A stretch of 64,000 nucleotides of DNA from Heterobilharzia americana (lineage: Eukaryota > Platyhelminthes > Trematoda > Strigeidida > Schistosomatidae): the NCBI GenBank assembly GCA_944470555.2, contig OX104134.1, positions 57,465,890 through 57,529,889 of the forward strand, written 5' to 3'. Of the stretch, positions 24,601-39,600 are shown one piece after another. The position numbers and the translations under genes are program-made. The notes beneath the pieces were generated by a model. The model did not search any database, was not told where the DNA came from, and saw nothing but the letters and a program-made list of their open reading frames with translations. How positions within the stretch are numbered: the first letter of the stretch is position 1; each line of letters opens with the position of its first letter.

Positions 24601-27600
24601 ACATGATTGATTCGTATTCTTCCCCTTGTTTTCCTCCATCTAACCAAAATATGATTTATTTATATAACAGGCTATTAACACAGATAAAATCATTCAAAAG
24701 TGAAATCTATGGAGCATTTTGTGAATGATGCATAAACTGTAGTTTGTGAACACCAAAATATGTTTATGGTTGCATCTTCACGTAGATCAAACATTGTGGA
24801 TACCAACTCAGGTTTCTAATGAATTCGTTCAAAAGTTATTGCCAGTTAAGACCAGCTGAAATCGTTTATTTTACTTACTCATTCCAACAGATTTTGATGC
24901 GCTTAAGATCTAGTTTACAATCACTCCTCTTGAATTTCTTTATTGACTTTTGAATCTGTCATTTAATTAGTGGTGAGTTGATTGAACTGAGAAGCTTTAT
25001 TGGGAAAGATTTTAAACGTGTCATCAGTTATCCTGGATTTCTTGGATAGATATAAACTGGCAATCAAAACTGACGAACTCAAATTTCCTGAAAATTTGCT
25101 TCATTGACACAAGTGCTATTTTTCTCTCCACCAGGCTTTATGTATGTTAAATCCAGAGGAAGAAGATCTTGTATCTAAATTGCTTGGAAGAATCAAAAAT
25201 GAAGTTCGTGAAAAGAGGATCCTGACATTTCCATATTTTCGAGATTATGATATGGTAAATTTATTTTCCGATACAAAAAGTCGATTCTCTTTAAAAATTT
25301 AATGTTACTTTATCCTGTTAATGCATTCACGTAGATACGTTATATGAACACCACTTTTACCATAAGCTAATGGCTGTGTCTACTAGAAAACAACAGGTAT
25401 TCTAAGCTCGTTCAGGGTGAAATGGTCAGCATTAAAACCAGTCGGGTGAAAGTGACGAACTGTAGCCATTTATGTCTGTTTGATTTAATTATGCTTAAAC
25501 TTTCACTGATTCTTCACATTTTGTATGATATTACCGAAGCGATGATAGTTTATTGCTAACAAAGATGTATGAAATGGCGTGAAGTGTTTGACTGTTAAGC
25601 TAGAAATTTCGAAGATTCTCAAACTGTTACTGGGTGGTTGTAAAGCGTATTTTCAGATTTATAAATCTTGTCATTCTTCTGCCTAAAACCATTCTTATTT
25701 ATTGACTTTTGTGCAGTTAATTTACATTAATCTTGTGAAACTGTAAATAAGCTTCTAAATTGTTATAAGGTCTTTGTATAGACGACTAATGAACACTATG
25801 ATCAGTATGCTATTGAGAATTTTTCGATATGCTGACTCTTCCTTATGATAGTTTTCTATTACTACAACGGAATATTTCTTAAATGCAGAAATGGAATTAG
25901 GCATAATTGTTAGGTTAGAATCGATTATGCTGAAATAAAATTAGCAGACTCAGAGCTGGTGATACGCCAAATTTTAAGAAATTGACCCATCATTTTTTCT
26001 TCATCTACATGAGTGATCATTACCTGACACTTAACCCTGTGTATACCTTAAATCCTTCATAACCCTCTTTATTGCTTGGAGTCGAAAGTACAGAAGAGGG
26101 GAAATTTAGGTCAGTTAGGTGTTAACCTATTGTTCGGCTTCACAAATGTACAATGGTATTTAAACGAAAATGCACCCAAAACTAGTGCATATACTGGTGG
26201 ATTTTCAATAAAAAATTTTTCGAATTGAATCCGTGTTAGCTAGTAAAGTGGTATGTAGGAAACTAATTATCTATTTTGTTTGCATGAGATTATACACAAT
26301 TATTCATTGGATTTATCGAATGAAAAACATTTTCCTAAAACTTGAAAATATATTCACAAAGAGGCTAATAAAAAGCAGACTATTAGTGAAGCTTGTCGAA
26401 ATTGTTTTCTCAACCATAATATGCCTGAAAACAAACTTTATCTATACAAATATTTATTCAAGTAGCTTAAGTAAAATCAACTGGAAAAAATCTTAATTCA
26501 TTTCTTGTCCTTTTACATTATTTTTATACAAAATACCTGCCTCATTCCTGAATTCAATAGAAATTGATCATAGTTGGCGGGGGTTAACCATCTGAATTCC
26601 GAGAATGTCTAAGAAAAGATATCTAGATTTCATATCTTACAATTCAGTCTGGTGGTTTGCATAAAAAAGCTGGTCCATTTGGTTGAAATATTCTGCACAA
26701 ATATTGGAACGACAATGCATTCAATGACTTCTTCGAAATTTAGTTTAGAATTCTTGAACAGTGTGCACTCGTGGCCTTAGGACTTTGAACCTCATAGTGA
26801 ATATGTTGTATTTTAGTCAGAGAGCAGAAATCTATTGATTTACGTTGTCTAACTTTTGTTCACATCAAATAGAGTCAACCGAGACTAAATTCTGTAGATG
26901 ATTATTCACTTGCGTGTTTTGTAGGTTGACCTATAGTTCATAACTTCCTGTTACAAGCACGTTTATAAGAGTTAAAGCCAGTCAATAATCTATGATAACT
27001 CTGCTGAATTAATTAGTTTGTAAGCATTTTTCATCAGGGATCAACGACCCTTCAGAATAAAACTTTGGGTGAATAAAATTGTTTCATTGAGGAATAAAAA
27101 AGAGGACGGGTTTCATTTGTATTCAGTGACGTTCATATTAGTAATATTTTCCTTTTAAACGACTTCATTCTTTTTCATAGGGAACGTGTTTTTCAGGATT
27201 CATTACTGGCTCACAGTTTGAAAGAGTTCTACACTTTCTTGGCTTAAATGCGAGCAAAGAAGATTGTCGACAGTTATGTCGAAAATTGCTGATCAGGCAA
27301 ATGATGGTATTAACTATGGTGCATTCTGCCAAATAGTGGATGATTGGTATACTGCAGCAGCTCCAGTCAGTTTGAATGAAGACAATCCAGATGATGTGAA
27401 CTTTGAAAAGTCAACCGTAGATAAAATTAATTGTGTACCTGAGATTGGTGACACACTCTGTGGAAAAAATGCAGCCCGCCGAAATTGGTGTTCAACAATA
27501 ACGCCAATAATCAATTCAGATGGTGATAAATGGCCAGCTAAAGTTTTCTTAGATCGTATTCGACATTTAACTTTGGTAAATCGGATACCACTTAAACCAT

Positions 27601-30600
27601 GGTTTTATGACTTTGATCACTTGCGCAGTGGTTACGTAACACGATCACAATTTGAACGCTGTCTGACAGCTGCAGGGCTAACACGTTTAGGTTTACATGA
27701 CCTTACGCCCACTCAAGTAAACACTTTAGCTGATAACTACATGTCACCAGCTGATCCAAATACAGTGAACTGGATGAAGTTTGTTAACGATGTTGATACA
27801 GGTAATTATGTTGTGCATACAATATTTTTTTCTATTTAAAACATTAGTGATGCATAGAGGTGTATTTTTTTTAAGGCTTACGGAAAGCAAAAAGATCAAC
27901 AGTCACCATTGTTGACCATTATATGAGTACGTGTATGGATTTTTTCAAATACATAGCTAAGAAGATTGTCATAATAATACAGTTATCTTATGGTTACCCA
28001 TTGGATGATTAAATTCTTAGACAAAATCCCAAATTAAATATTCTTTTAAATAATTGGCCATAGAAATCCCTCCAATTGTTTGAACACTCACTTAGACATG
28101 TGAATGATTTTGGCATACAATTTTCAATCTCGAATTGGATTCACCATTTCCACTTGCTGTCTTTTTACACTGATGCAATAATAACTGATACAGATAATAT
28201 TGGATTTCGAAAAAAGCGTTTGTTTTATGGAGTTCAGATGTCCCAATGCTGCTAAAAAATTGATTTCGGTAAATCCCTAGATTTGCCTCGATGTACTATA
28301 CTAGGAGAAGATGGATTACCTTGAAAAAGGCTTCAGGGTGGCCATACCAAGATGTGGTAGTAGTCAATGAAGTCTCTGACTGTTTGTCTGAGTCTTGTGT
28401 GGAGTTATAGACTGCCTGATTGGGTTTCCTGAGACGAAGGGAATCAGCGGATGAGGACTATTAGTGACACGACTCAAAATCGGTCACAATGGCGCAGATA
28501 TATTCACTCTGACATTTTCTAAGGCTTGAATATTTGTACTAACCGTTATCTTCTAATAATTTTTTATCACAAAACTTTATCTACTTTGATATCGCTCCTT
28601 TCCTGTCCTCTTATTCTTTGTGTACTACTGTGGAGTGTGGCAACTTGAGTCGATGCACGTGTGTGTGAGGTTCTACCTTAAGTTCGTTAGTCAGATCTGC
28701 TATAGCATTATTCACATACAAATTTACTCAGATCTGCTTTTCAAGCAAGGAAGTAACTTTCTCCTCTTATGATTCGTTTCAGCATATTTTATTCACCCAT
28801 CATATGAGTTAGTTTTTTCAACCTGCGTATGATAGTGAATGATTATATGATTTAAAATAAAACATCTTCATACTACGTGGATTAAATTTAAAATTATCGT
28901 AAATAGTTTTCATCAGGATATTTCGTCATTTCAGTGTTTACTATACCAGAACTAGAAAAGCAGCCTTTAACGCGCGTGTTACCACAAGAAACCTTTATTC
29001 AGCCTAAACCTGGTACAGCTGATTGGTCTACAGCCACCGCGGAAATGATACAGAACTATGAAAGTGGTATGGCCGTTATAAGGCGGAAAGTTAATGAACG
29101 ACGTATGTTGTTATTACCGGATTTTACTGCTTTTGATCCGTAAGTATAACATTTATTTACTATCCGGAAACTTCTTTAAATCAGTGTACATATTGTGATA
29201 ATGAAGATAGAAAGTGTCGCTATTCCAGTAAAAGTTATCCAAATACACTGTTAATGTAGCTGTCCATAAACAACCAAAAGCACGCTTTATAACACTAGTT
29301 TGATCTTGCTTGCTTGTATACTTTTCTCAAACGTTTGAAACCACTAGTAGATGCATAGTTCTCGTAAAAATGAAATATATGTTTACATTAAGTTTGTTCG
29401 AGCATTCCAACACAAAACGGTCAAATAACCAATCAGGGTTTATAAAAATAACTTTGAAGAAAAATTTATGCGCATGATTCTCTTCATAATATTGAGTAGA
29501 TACTGAAAAAAATGACTGTTCAGTAGACAGATGATAAAATAAGTCGAAGAAATTTTCTACTGTAGGTATGTTGATGGACTCTTCTGTTCATGAACTTTAA
29601 TTCTCAAAAAACAAATAAAACAGGAAATTCAGCTTTCTGCGCATTTTATCGCATTCTGATGAATTGGGAATGTTAAATAAAATACAGGTTATATTTAACT
29701 ACTCATAAACTAGTACATACAGTGCCCGAATAGCTCATTGTTAAGGTTTCCAACTGTAGCACTCAGTGATACGGGTTCCAACCTCATAGAGAAAATCAGT
29801 TCTCTAGAGGTTGCAGATGTGCACTGCTGACAAGTGCAAACAAGCATGAGTAGGACTTTCTGATAGTCTCCTTCAACTACTTAGCATACATGAAATTCAC
29901 TATGATGAAATTGGAGGGAAACAAATTGCAGCGGCAAGGTTGCAATTGACAGCAAAACATACTTCATATTTATGAATATTCAGCATAATATTTAAATAAT
30001 TTCTGCAAGAGATGTACAAAATATTTATCAGAGATAAAATGTGCTGTTTTAACTACACAATAAAGCAGTTAAGCTGAAATAAAATCGGTGGATTAATGAG
30101 ATGTTATGAAGTAAGGCAAAAATTCTGTTGTCAGAGCAGGGTGTTGGTCGTCAAACGGCAGGTGGCTCCAGACCTGCGTTGTGTGCTTTTAGCTACTCAT
30201 CAGCAAGGCAAATCGATGACAATGTTGAAACTAGCGATCATTCGGTGAGCTGAATCTATGTTACTCAGCGCTAAATTTAGAAATTTTACCACTAAGCTGT
30301 TGCAGCCATGAGTAACTGAATCATGTGCCATTTTTGGTCAGCAAAGGGTTTAAGATGTAGGCGTCTGGTTCTTACAAACTGGGACTGGAAGTGTATTTCT
30401 GAACTTTTTTATTGTTGGGAAGATAGTCAATAAGTCTACATTGCGTTCTAAATTGACTGTATCCCAGATTATACTTATTACTGACTGAAAACTTTTAATT
30501 TGGAACTTATCATGATTTGCTTAAAAAGCGAATGGAGGTTCGACTTTCTGTTCTTTCAAAATTTGTGCTTCAACAAGTGTGCATAAGTTTATAGGGTTTG

Positions 30601-33600
30601 TAAGATAAGAACAAGGCATATATCAGCGAAGAAATATTTCTCTTCAACAACTTCATTACCAAGCTGTACAGTCATATTTATACTCGGCATAATGACAGAT
30701 GATTACACTAAAATGTTGCTCGGCCAATATGCGAAATAGAAAAAATATACAGTAGGTGTTGGTGGTTGTATTTGTTCAAGTGGAAGAAATAGAAAATTGG
30801 TCACTGAACAAGGAATGAATTGATAACCAGTGGTGAGATAAGCGACACGCGCTGTCAAAGAATTGTAAAACGATGATAATTTAACTGAAGCACGCAAAAT
30901 AGGTCAGTGAATAAGAAAAGAAATGATATTAAATGGTGAAATATGAGTCAAATGTTGTCAGTGGAGTAAAAATTAGTGATAATGATAATAAAAGAGAAGT
31001 ATACAAAAGTGAAGTGAAATAAAACTGACAAAATATCTGATCAAATGACTTGTTAAGGTTAAGGTAGAGAAAGTGGTTTCACAAAACGTTCTTGAATGCA
31101 AAGTTTCGGTTTTTGTTCATGTATAGCTAATGCTTCAGCTATGCATAAGTGGTGGAAACTTAAACCTTTGGGATAGTTCAATTTAACTTTGTAAATTACT
31201 CTATAGGATGAATCTCGAGGTTTTTAATGACCTGACTCTACTAGGTGTTCACATATGGATGAAATTGTTTTTCGAAACCACTTTCTCTACCTTAGCCTTA
31301 ACAATTCATTTGGTTAGTTGTTTTGTCAACTTCATTTCACTTCACTTTGGTAACGTAATATCATTGTAAGGTTTTACTTCATAATCGGTTTGGGAAGCAA
31401 AATATAAAGTTCAGAGGTGAATATGATCTAACCGAGAAGTTTGATCTCCTTGATCTGCTAATCAATAAAAGAAACGGCAACAATAATACGTAAAACAGAC
31501 ACCTTAAAAGTCACAGCAGCTTCTGCCTAAATGAACTACCAAAGCAGGTTGGTTATGCCAGAGATAAAATATCCCAAAAAACATTCTAGAATTAATTTGA
31601 AGGTAAAAAGACATCTCAATTTCCTACTGTTTTTATGCCATATAATATTTATGTACGTCTACACAGAATGTTTGAAGCAGTCGGTGATTGAGTGAAGTAA
31701 TTCATTTTTATTTTACGTATGTCAGTTAGTCTTGCCATCATATCAGCTACTGGAACCTAGAGATTTTAAAAATGGTAACTAATTAGTAATTAGAGAGTTT
31801 AAACGTGGGTTATGCTTTCTTCTGACACGACAGTCAATTGAAAAACTCTGACTATAGCAAAACTCTTGTCTTGAATTTCACTTTTACCCACCACCAATAA
31901 ATAAGAAGTGGTTGAACAGTTCAACCAGTCAGCGATGAGATTACATTAAGCTATTATAATGGAGCTGAAAATGAAAACAACAAAAATATGTAAACTAAGA
32001 GCAACAATAATGATAAAAAACACCTTATCTATGAGAATTATGGCATGTGATCTTGATTACTTTTAGCGGAGTGATGTGTTGGTTGAAAGAATGAAATAGG
32101 TTGTCATGGTAAGTTAGAAGAATGAACTGCAATCCTAACAATGATAATTTTTGAAAAATTCACTTGATGCCTCAATAAGGGTGTGAAATGGTCTATTTAT
32201 CTGTTTCATATTGTTTTGGTGAGATTAGAAGTCATATGAAGTTCAAAATAGGAAGTTTGGCTTAATTTAAAAATAGTTATTTTCAAAGGTGACCATTATA
32301 TTGATGGGAATTCAAACATTTCCGTTTTGATCGTGCGAAGAATAAAGCTCAACCACATTTTTCATAGTTTTAATCCGGATCGGTTACAGCATACTATTGT
32401 TCATCACTTCAGTATTGATAAACAATACAGCGGATGCTTTTGAAGCTATGAGAAATGGTCACTAAATTACTTGCAATAGTGGGCATTTTATGCAAACAGT
32501 TACCAAACAGCCTAATTGTATTGTTTCAAAATAGCTTGAAAATATCACGCCAAATGTTTAAAATCTTATGAAAATGAAAGAATATTAAGAGTAACTGCTT
32601 GGTGATCTTAGTATTTCTAACTTTCCAGCATTCACAGACCTATATCAGTTACTAAATGAGAGGTCAATAGTGGATCATAAAAAACTGAAAAACTTCAAAT
32701 TCCATGCACAACTTTGTCATTTAGCAGTCGAATCTAAATATCAGAATGTGTGATATTTATTTAATTTCCTTCGTTACAGTAGAAAATCGACTGTATTGCA
32801 TTACCGTTGTGATGTTTCTCTCCAGTTTCATTTTAAATTCACTCTCTTCTTTAATGTTTGGTATTTTAATTTGTTTTTTTTTTGTTTCTAGCCACAAAAC
32901 AATCGTTTCGAAAAATGCTACATTAAAAATTCTTCTGAAATTATGCCCATTCCACAAGTTATTGACTTTTTGTGTTCACAATTAGATGTCAGTTGGACGA
33001 TTGACAGTATTGACTAGAGTCCTAGAATGCTTCAGAGCTAGGCATACAATTTCTAAGTCGTGCTTCGAAAAAGTCCTTCATATGCCAGTTCAGAAAGTGC
33101 TTTTCACATTCATTGTACTCGTAAACTTATGATGCAGCCTTAAATTAATCAATAGTCACGTTTTATTCATCTATGTTGAACTAAAATTGCAAAATATGAT
33201 ACAAATAGTCAGTAGAACTACTTGTAACGTCAAAGAATATCCTCTGCAGGAAAATTGGGTGTTTAGAAATTCCTTCCTTACCCTTTTTCTTAAGTTTTTG
33301 TTCCTTGCATATAGCGAGTACAATAGTATACGCAAGTTTCAAACTCAGATAATGCAGGCTTTATGCAAGGACTACGAAAGAGATGGAGCTGCTACCGTCT
33401 CTGCAAAATACTGGTACCGATGAGCCTGATGCCATTAGGGCAGTTTGTGAAGTCGATGGTTTATCAACAAATAATCTAAGCAAACTCAGAAAATGCTAAC
33501 AGGAGGTTTTTGTAAGGCTGTCTTGCTGGCCTACTGAGTTAACAATTTTGAACTCTGTGTATTGTATTCCTTGATCATTAGTTTTTTTAACACCATAGAA

Positions 33601-36600
33601 GGACCGCTCAGAAAGAAATTTACTAACTGAGGCATCATCAGACAATGGCTAATATGACTTACTGGACAAAAAAGTTTCGTTTAATATAATGACTAAGTTA
33701 TTAACAACGTTGAAAGACACTGAGAACGACTCATAGCTCTGGAGTGAGAATACTATGATATACGCATTTCAAGAACGTATTCGGACTCGTGCTGGTAGAT
33801 GTGTGGTGCATGAGATTTTCAGTCATGTTGTAAAAGCGGGATATCACTATCCATTTTAGATAAATTTCAGTAGTGCTATTATGTTGGCCTATCCAATAAG
33901 ATATTATTCTATATCCCTTAAGTAGGCATCATCCTTCTAAGCAACCATGGAAGCGTTCCAAGACCAGGATACTCAATGGCTTAGTGCATATAATCTTTTA
34001 TATCCCCAAAGAACTTATTGCATCCAGAAGCGGAGTTATTTCAATAAGTCTTGATTTAAGTATCATATACCTAGGTTTTATAATTTGACCGATGAATTTC
34101 AGTAAGAATGTGGATAAAATAACACTTTTATCGGAATTTATGTATCATTTCAAAAACACTATGGTTGTCAACATATATACAGGATACGTGACAGTTTTGA
34201 TTAGGAGTACATACACCAAATTTTAGTCTTCCAAATAACATAACTGTCATAATTGATTAAGCTGTATAATGCATTCAGTGGGATAATTGATTCGGGGCCA
34301 AGGAAGTTAAGTTTGCTTGCTACAGAAAAGAATTAAAAAGTAAATATTAAAATGGAATTTTATGCCTTATGAAGTTAACTGTTCTAGTTTGAAATCTGCT
34401 CTACCACAATACCCGGCTTATGCACTTACAAGTGAGTCAGAACTTGGATACTATGTACTTTATGAGTGACAAATTCTCTTATTTTTCATCATCTAAACAT
34501 GTCGTATAAATACCTAGTCATATATTGTTTTTCTCCACAAAATTCTGGAATGTATCAAATTTTACTCATGCAATGACTCATAGCTTGCGTTATTTTTAAA
34601 ATTTTTACTTAGAATACATCGTGGTATAGTGACAATGAACAATTTTCGTCAGTTAGTCAGCATGTTTGGATTCTGTTTATCCTCTGAAGAAATAGATGCA
34701 ATTATTTCACGTTATGCAAATGATGATGGCTTTAACTACTTAGAGTTTCTGAACCACTTATGCCAGTCGACAGCGAAAGAAAGCGAATACAAATATCCAG
34801 AACGCTTGGAATGCCTACAAAAAACAAATATGCTGGGCAAACAAAGCGTGGAAATGGAACCAGTTTTAAGGGATGCTGAAGGTGTTATGGATATACTAAA
34901 AGCAGAAGTATGCCGACACATTAGAACCAGTATTTGCTTAAAATGATTGTAATACTTATTCTGTTTACCAACCAAAGTGCTTCAGTTCACTTTTCATCGA
35001 ATAAGAAATTCTAGTGAAAGTAAAGGGCATCATTTTACATTGTATCACCCCAGGTAATCAACGAATTAGTAAAAGCAGTAAAATTCAACGGTAGATGTTG
35101 ATTAAAGGTTTCAGGTAAGAGTGCAGCAACTTGTACTAATTTATGTACCCCATGTGTTCGGTGAGAAACGCCAGAACTCATGCAACTAGATTAAGTAGAA
35201 GTGCGACTGACAAAACGTCAAATTAATCAGAATGATAAGGTGACAGTTCATACGCAATATTTGTCGTCAGCAGGGGGATTGTATGATACAGAAGAAATTT
35301 TAAGTTGAAAATGACACATGAAATCGACTTTTTGGAGGATGCACACTGATTGTCGTTTCTGCTGTCAGTGCTGCACATAGTTCGGTATAACTAACATCTT
35401 GCTAACATACTCTTTTATATCATCATAATTCTCCTTTAATGCTTTCTTGAGAAATGTGTTCTGCTAAAATTTCAGTAGTGCGAAAATGTCAACCATTGTA
35501 TCAATCTATTCAGTACCTTTCAAAAATAAGATTTTTTAACTCCTTTCTTGTTAATAAGCTTACTCTTCTGCAAAGAAGTGACTGGATTTTGTACGATGTT
35601 CACCACAGATTAGCACTAACCGAGTGAAGTAATAACTTTCAGTAGTGAACATCAAAAGTACAATTTGAAATTGAAGCTAAACCCTTCTGTCATAGTGACT
35701 AATTGGTTGACCTTCTGTAACTGGGTTAGAATTCATTAGGTAGTTCAGTTTTTACCGCAAACAGAAATTAGTTAGTGAATATCTACTTTCTGATTACCAC
35801 TTTGAATAAGATAACCAAAGATTTCAAGTTAGTACTTTATCACGGGATAATTAGTCTAATATAATTCAGTTTACATATTGTCATCAACTTTTCAGATGAA
35901 TAATATAGCTTTCAATACACCTGTCTCCTAAGATCTACACACCAATAAACACACAACTTTACACTGACGTCTATCAGTTTAAGTTACCTTTTTCATAATA
36001 AAAGACAACGAAAGAGGATGGGAAGAGAATGATATTGAAACGGATAGATCACATGAAAGGAGAAGAACCAATTGAGTGAAAGTTAGGAAGAAGTTCAAAA
36101 ATCTGAAGATGATGAACACATCTGTGTCCGGTATTATTTTACAGTCTATATACTAAAAATATGGTATCACTAAAAACCTTTATCTCATAACTAATCGTTA
36201 GTTTTTGTTTACTGATTTTCTTATTTGTGGGACCTTCGTGTTAAATTTCACCTAAGGTATACCGTAGACGCTTACGACTGTCTGATTGGTTCCGTGATCA
36301 TGACAAGCTAAATCATGGATACTTACCGAGGATAACTTTTCGACGATGTCTTGGTGTTCTTTCCTTACAAACTGGAGAAACAAATTTAAGTGTTCTTGAA
36401 GACAGGTATGCAAATAACGAGTTTTTATTTTTTATTGTTGAATGTGGTTTCTGTCATTAGACAGCAGCCAGAAGTAGAGTGGATGACGATGCAATTGAGT
36501 AAAATAGTGCGGGATTTCGTACTATATTATGATATTACGATAAAAGGGATTTAATCATATTATGGTAGATTCATTTAATTTCAATGTTTCTGGGGCTTTA

Positions 36601-39600
36601 TGAGTACCGAAACAGTAGTGAGGAAATTAACCGATAGCGCAAAATTATATTCAGACCCTTTATATTGGGGGATGATACAGGTGATAGGAGTGTTACCTAC
36701 ACAAGCTAAAATTTCCAATCTGGTGTGAGTAAACTGAAAAAGGTTATACAACGCATCCCGTTTGAATCTTATTAAGTGATAATACAAAAAGGTTGGGAAG
36801 GATGATACAAAGTTGGAGGAAAGGAAGATATACAACAAATATACAGAAAGCGTTAAATGGGACTCACCATGTTCTTATTCATAGTCATCTTTCTCTACGG
36901 AACTAATTTTGTTCATACATCTGAAATCTACAAATACAATTTCCCCATGGAAATGAGTTTTCAAATACTCTACCGATTAAGAACATTGGTAATACTACTT
37001 GGCAAGTTTCCATTGAAATACGAAGAACTGGGTATTGATTGTGGGGAGGATTTTCATATATTCCTAGCAGGCATTTCATTGACAAAGTGGTTTATTTAAA
37101 AATAAACAAGCATATGGTGAAGTGTAACTTGTGTGCACAACTCTTAGGTTCCCACTTGACGGTATGAAGTATCATAACACGATCAGAAAATAGCATGCGA
37201 TACTCTCTATCCCCTACCTCACGAAGCAACCTTCGATATTCTTCGAAGTGTAAATTGCATCTTTTTCACAAATAGAATAGGAGATTTATGAATGACATTT
37301 AAATAACTTAGCTTGGTTTCAGAGTTAACTGCCTTGATCTCTTCTGCTGATTTCATGAACAAAAATTTTTGACGGGAATCACAAACGGTATTACCACATG
37401 TTTTTAAATCTTCATATCTGAATACATCCGAGAATTGATTTTTTGTATTTTCATTGTAGATTAGCGGGTCGTATTTTGCTATATAGGCATAAATTAAGTT
37501 GTCCATGGTTGTAAGCAGTGTTTACTGTGGTCGCAGTGCAGTCATCAATCTTGTTTTTAACATTAAACCTCCACTTTACCATTTTCTCTCTCTTATGACG
37601 AAGTTTTCTTTCTTTCTTCTCTTCCCTTTGACTGCCTTGTTACTTGATGTGGTGAAATAAGGTGTGGCAACTTGCACCGTTATGCAGTAAGGCCTGGCTC
37701 TATGTCAATTGTGATTATTATTATTACTATGATGATTTCAATACATTACTTTTTACCGAAGGAAAAAAATAATTGACTTTTCCAATAGCATGTCTGATCA
37801 ACTTGAAAACCGTTGAACATGAAAGCATGGAATAGCTAACAGGAGATCAGATACTGATGGTTCAAGGAATCGGTAGTTCAAATGTTTCGAAAATGATCCT
37901 TTCATCTGAGGCAGATACTGACTTGAATTTATATCTCACTCAGAATGAGATTCATTGTGACCCCAGTAACTTCAGTTACAGGAACGTATAATTTCAAGTG
38001 TAAGCGGTAGCTTATAAAAAATACTTTTAAACTGATTTCTAATCACTTTCTAAAAAATGTAATTCTTGAATATTGAAAGTTGTGGTGACTTCAAAGCTAA
38101 AAGTGACACTTGAAATGCACTTAAAAGCAGACAACAGTGCCTTAATTAGATGTAAGATAATTGATCACCTAGCAAAGTGAATGACAACCCGACAGATGAC
38201 ATGCTTCAAACAAGCTTTTAATGGGTCTCTTGCAAGTTTATAAGGTTGAAATTAAAAACTCAAGTATCATAATATTTGGATGCTGCAGCTTGTGATAGTA
38301 GTGTTATTGCACCAATGGAATCACATTTTTGTTCATCTCCCCATAATATCAATCACTCTTCATTCTCGCATCTACCTGTCCTTGGTTCAGTATTTACGTA
38401 GATTTTTTCAAATGTGCTTGTGAGTGTTTCAACATGAACAGGTTTCAGATTTATTGTTAGACTTAAACATTTTGGTAGAATGTAATTCAATATTAAGTTT
38501 GTTCAACTAAATGAAGGATAAGTAGAAATATTGCGACAGACATCTACATACCACAACCTTGCAGCTTTATCTCGGAATCCACTGGCAATTTGGCTGTTAT
38601 CAGCACTGAAAGCAAAACTCAAAACATCTCCTTCATGAGCACAAAAATGACGAGTTATTTTGCCAGTCTCCAAATCATATAATCGGAGTGTACCATTCCG
38701 TGAGCTTGCCAAAGCATACAGATCATCTGATGACATAATCACGTCGCTTACAAAGTGATTGTATCCATGGCATGACCGTACAGGCACACCATAGTGATCA
38801 TCACTTCATTGTAAGTCCCAAACAATAGGCAATTTGTTTTGAGAAGTGGATAAAAGCAAATATGGTTGTGGTGTTGTGGCAGCCTTTGTAACCCATACTC
38901 TCTGTCCAGCCAAATTAGCCCGGGAAACCAACTTTTCAGTCACTGCTCAACGTGAAAGCCAGCGTAGCAGTCACAATAATATTTGCCTATTCGCACTCCA
39001 GTGAAGACCTTAAGACAGTTGTTGAAAGTCAAGAAAATAAGGAAATTTTTAGCTTGATAGTCTATGGCTCGTAATTACCCTGGATACTATTTTTGAGTCT
39101 TTAAATTTCACCTACAAAGAACCCAATATAAATAACTGTTGTTCATTCATCACCTTATGCACTTGAAACCACTTGTCATATTTATCACTCCTTTTCACTG
39201 TTAGATGGTAAAAGCCGGGAAGCTCTGACCAGCAAGCCCTACCTGTAGCTAAGTAGAAAGTACTGTCAATTTGGTGATTCAGACCTATCACATGGTGAGA
39301 ATTCAAAGATTTAACCACTAAGTTATTCAAGTCATGACTGACCCTCTGTAGGACCGGATTACACAAGCGAAATGATCGCCAATAGGTAACCGATACAACT
39401 GTCTAGTCCTTAGTGCCTAGTCCTGGTTGAAGTGCATCACCCAAGTTTTGCATTGTATACAATAAGAGAAGCGAGATATCACCATCATACACTGCATATG
39501 GATAATAAACAGCGAAAGTCATGTTCATGTAAAGTCCTGCTGGATATAAATTTATCATCGGTATAATCGATGAACTATTTGAACATAAAATTTTCCGTTT

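Larger units (their letters stand above)
29140..34612 (+). other. Intron 9, about 5.5 kb
   Basis: It begins GTAAGT and ends TTTTTACTTAG. Two SINE-like repeats and a fold-back element are listed separately. In 31350-34600 I see only short AT-rich frames; the one at 33187-33423 has no recognisable domain. Confidence 0.65.

Noticed and set aside
34736..34975. Minus-strand 79-codon frame
   Set aside because: It is the antisense shadow of exon 10, which has strong family and splice support.
36857..37506. Short frames in intron 11 as small genes
   Set aside because: Frames of 60-95 codons on both strands overlap each other, with no motif or splice support, as expected by chance in long introns.
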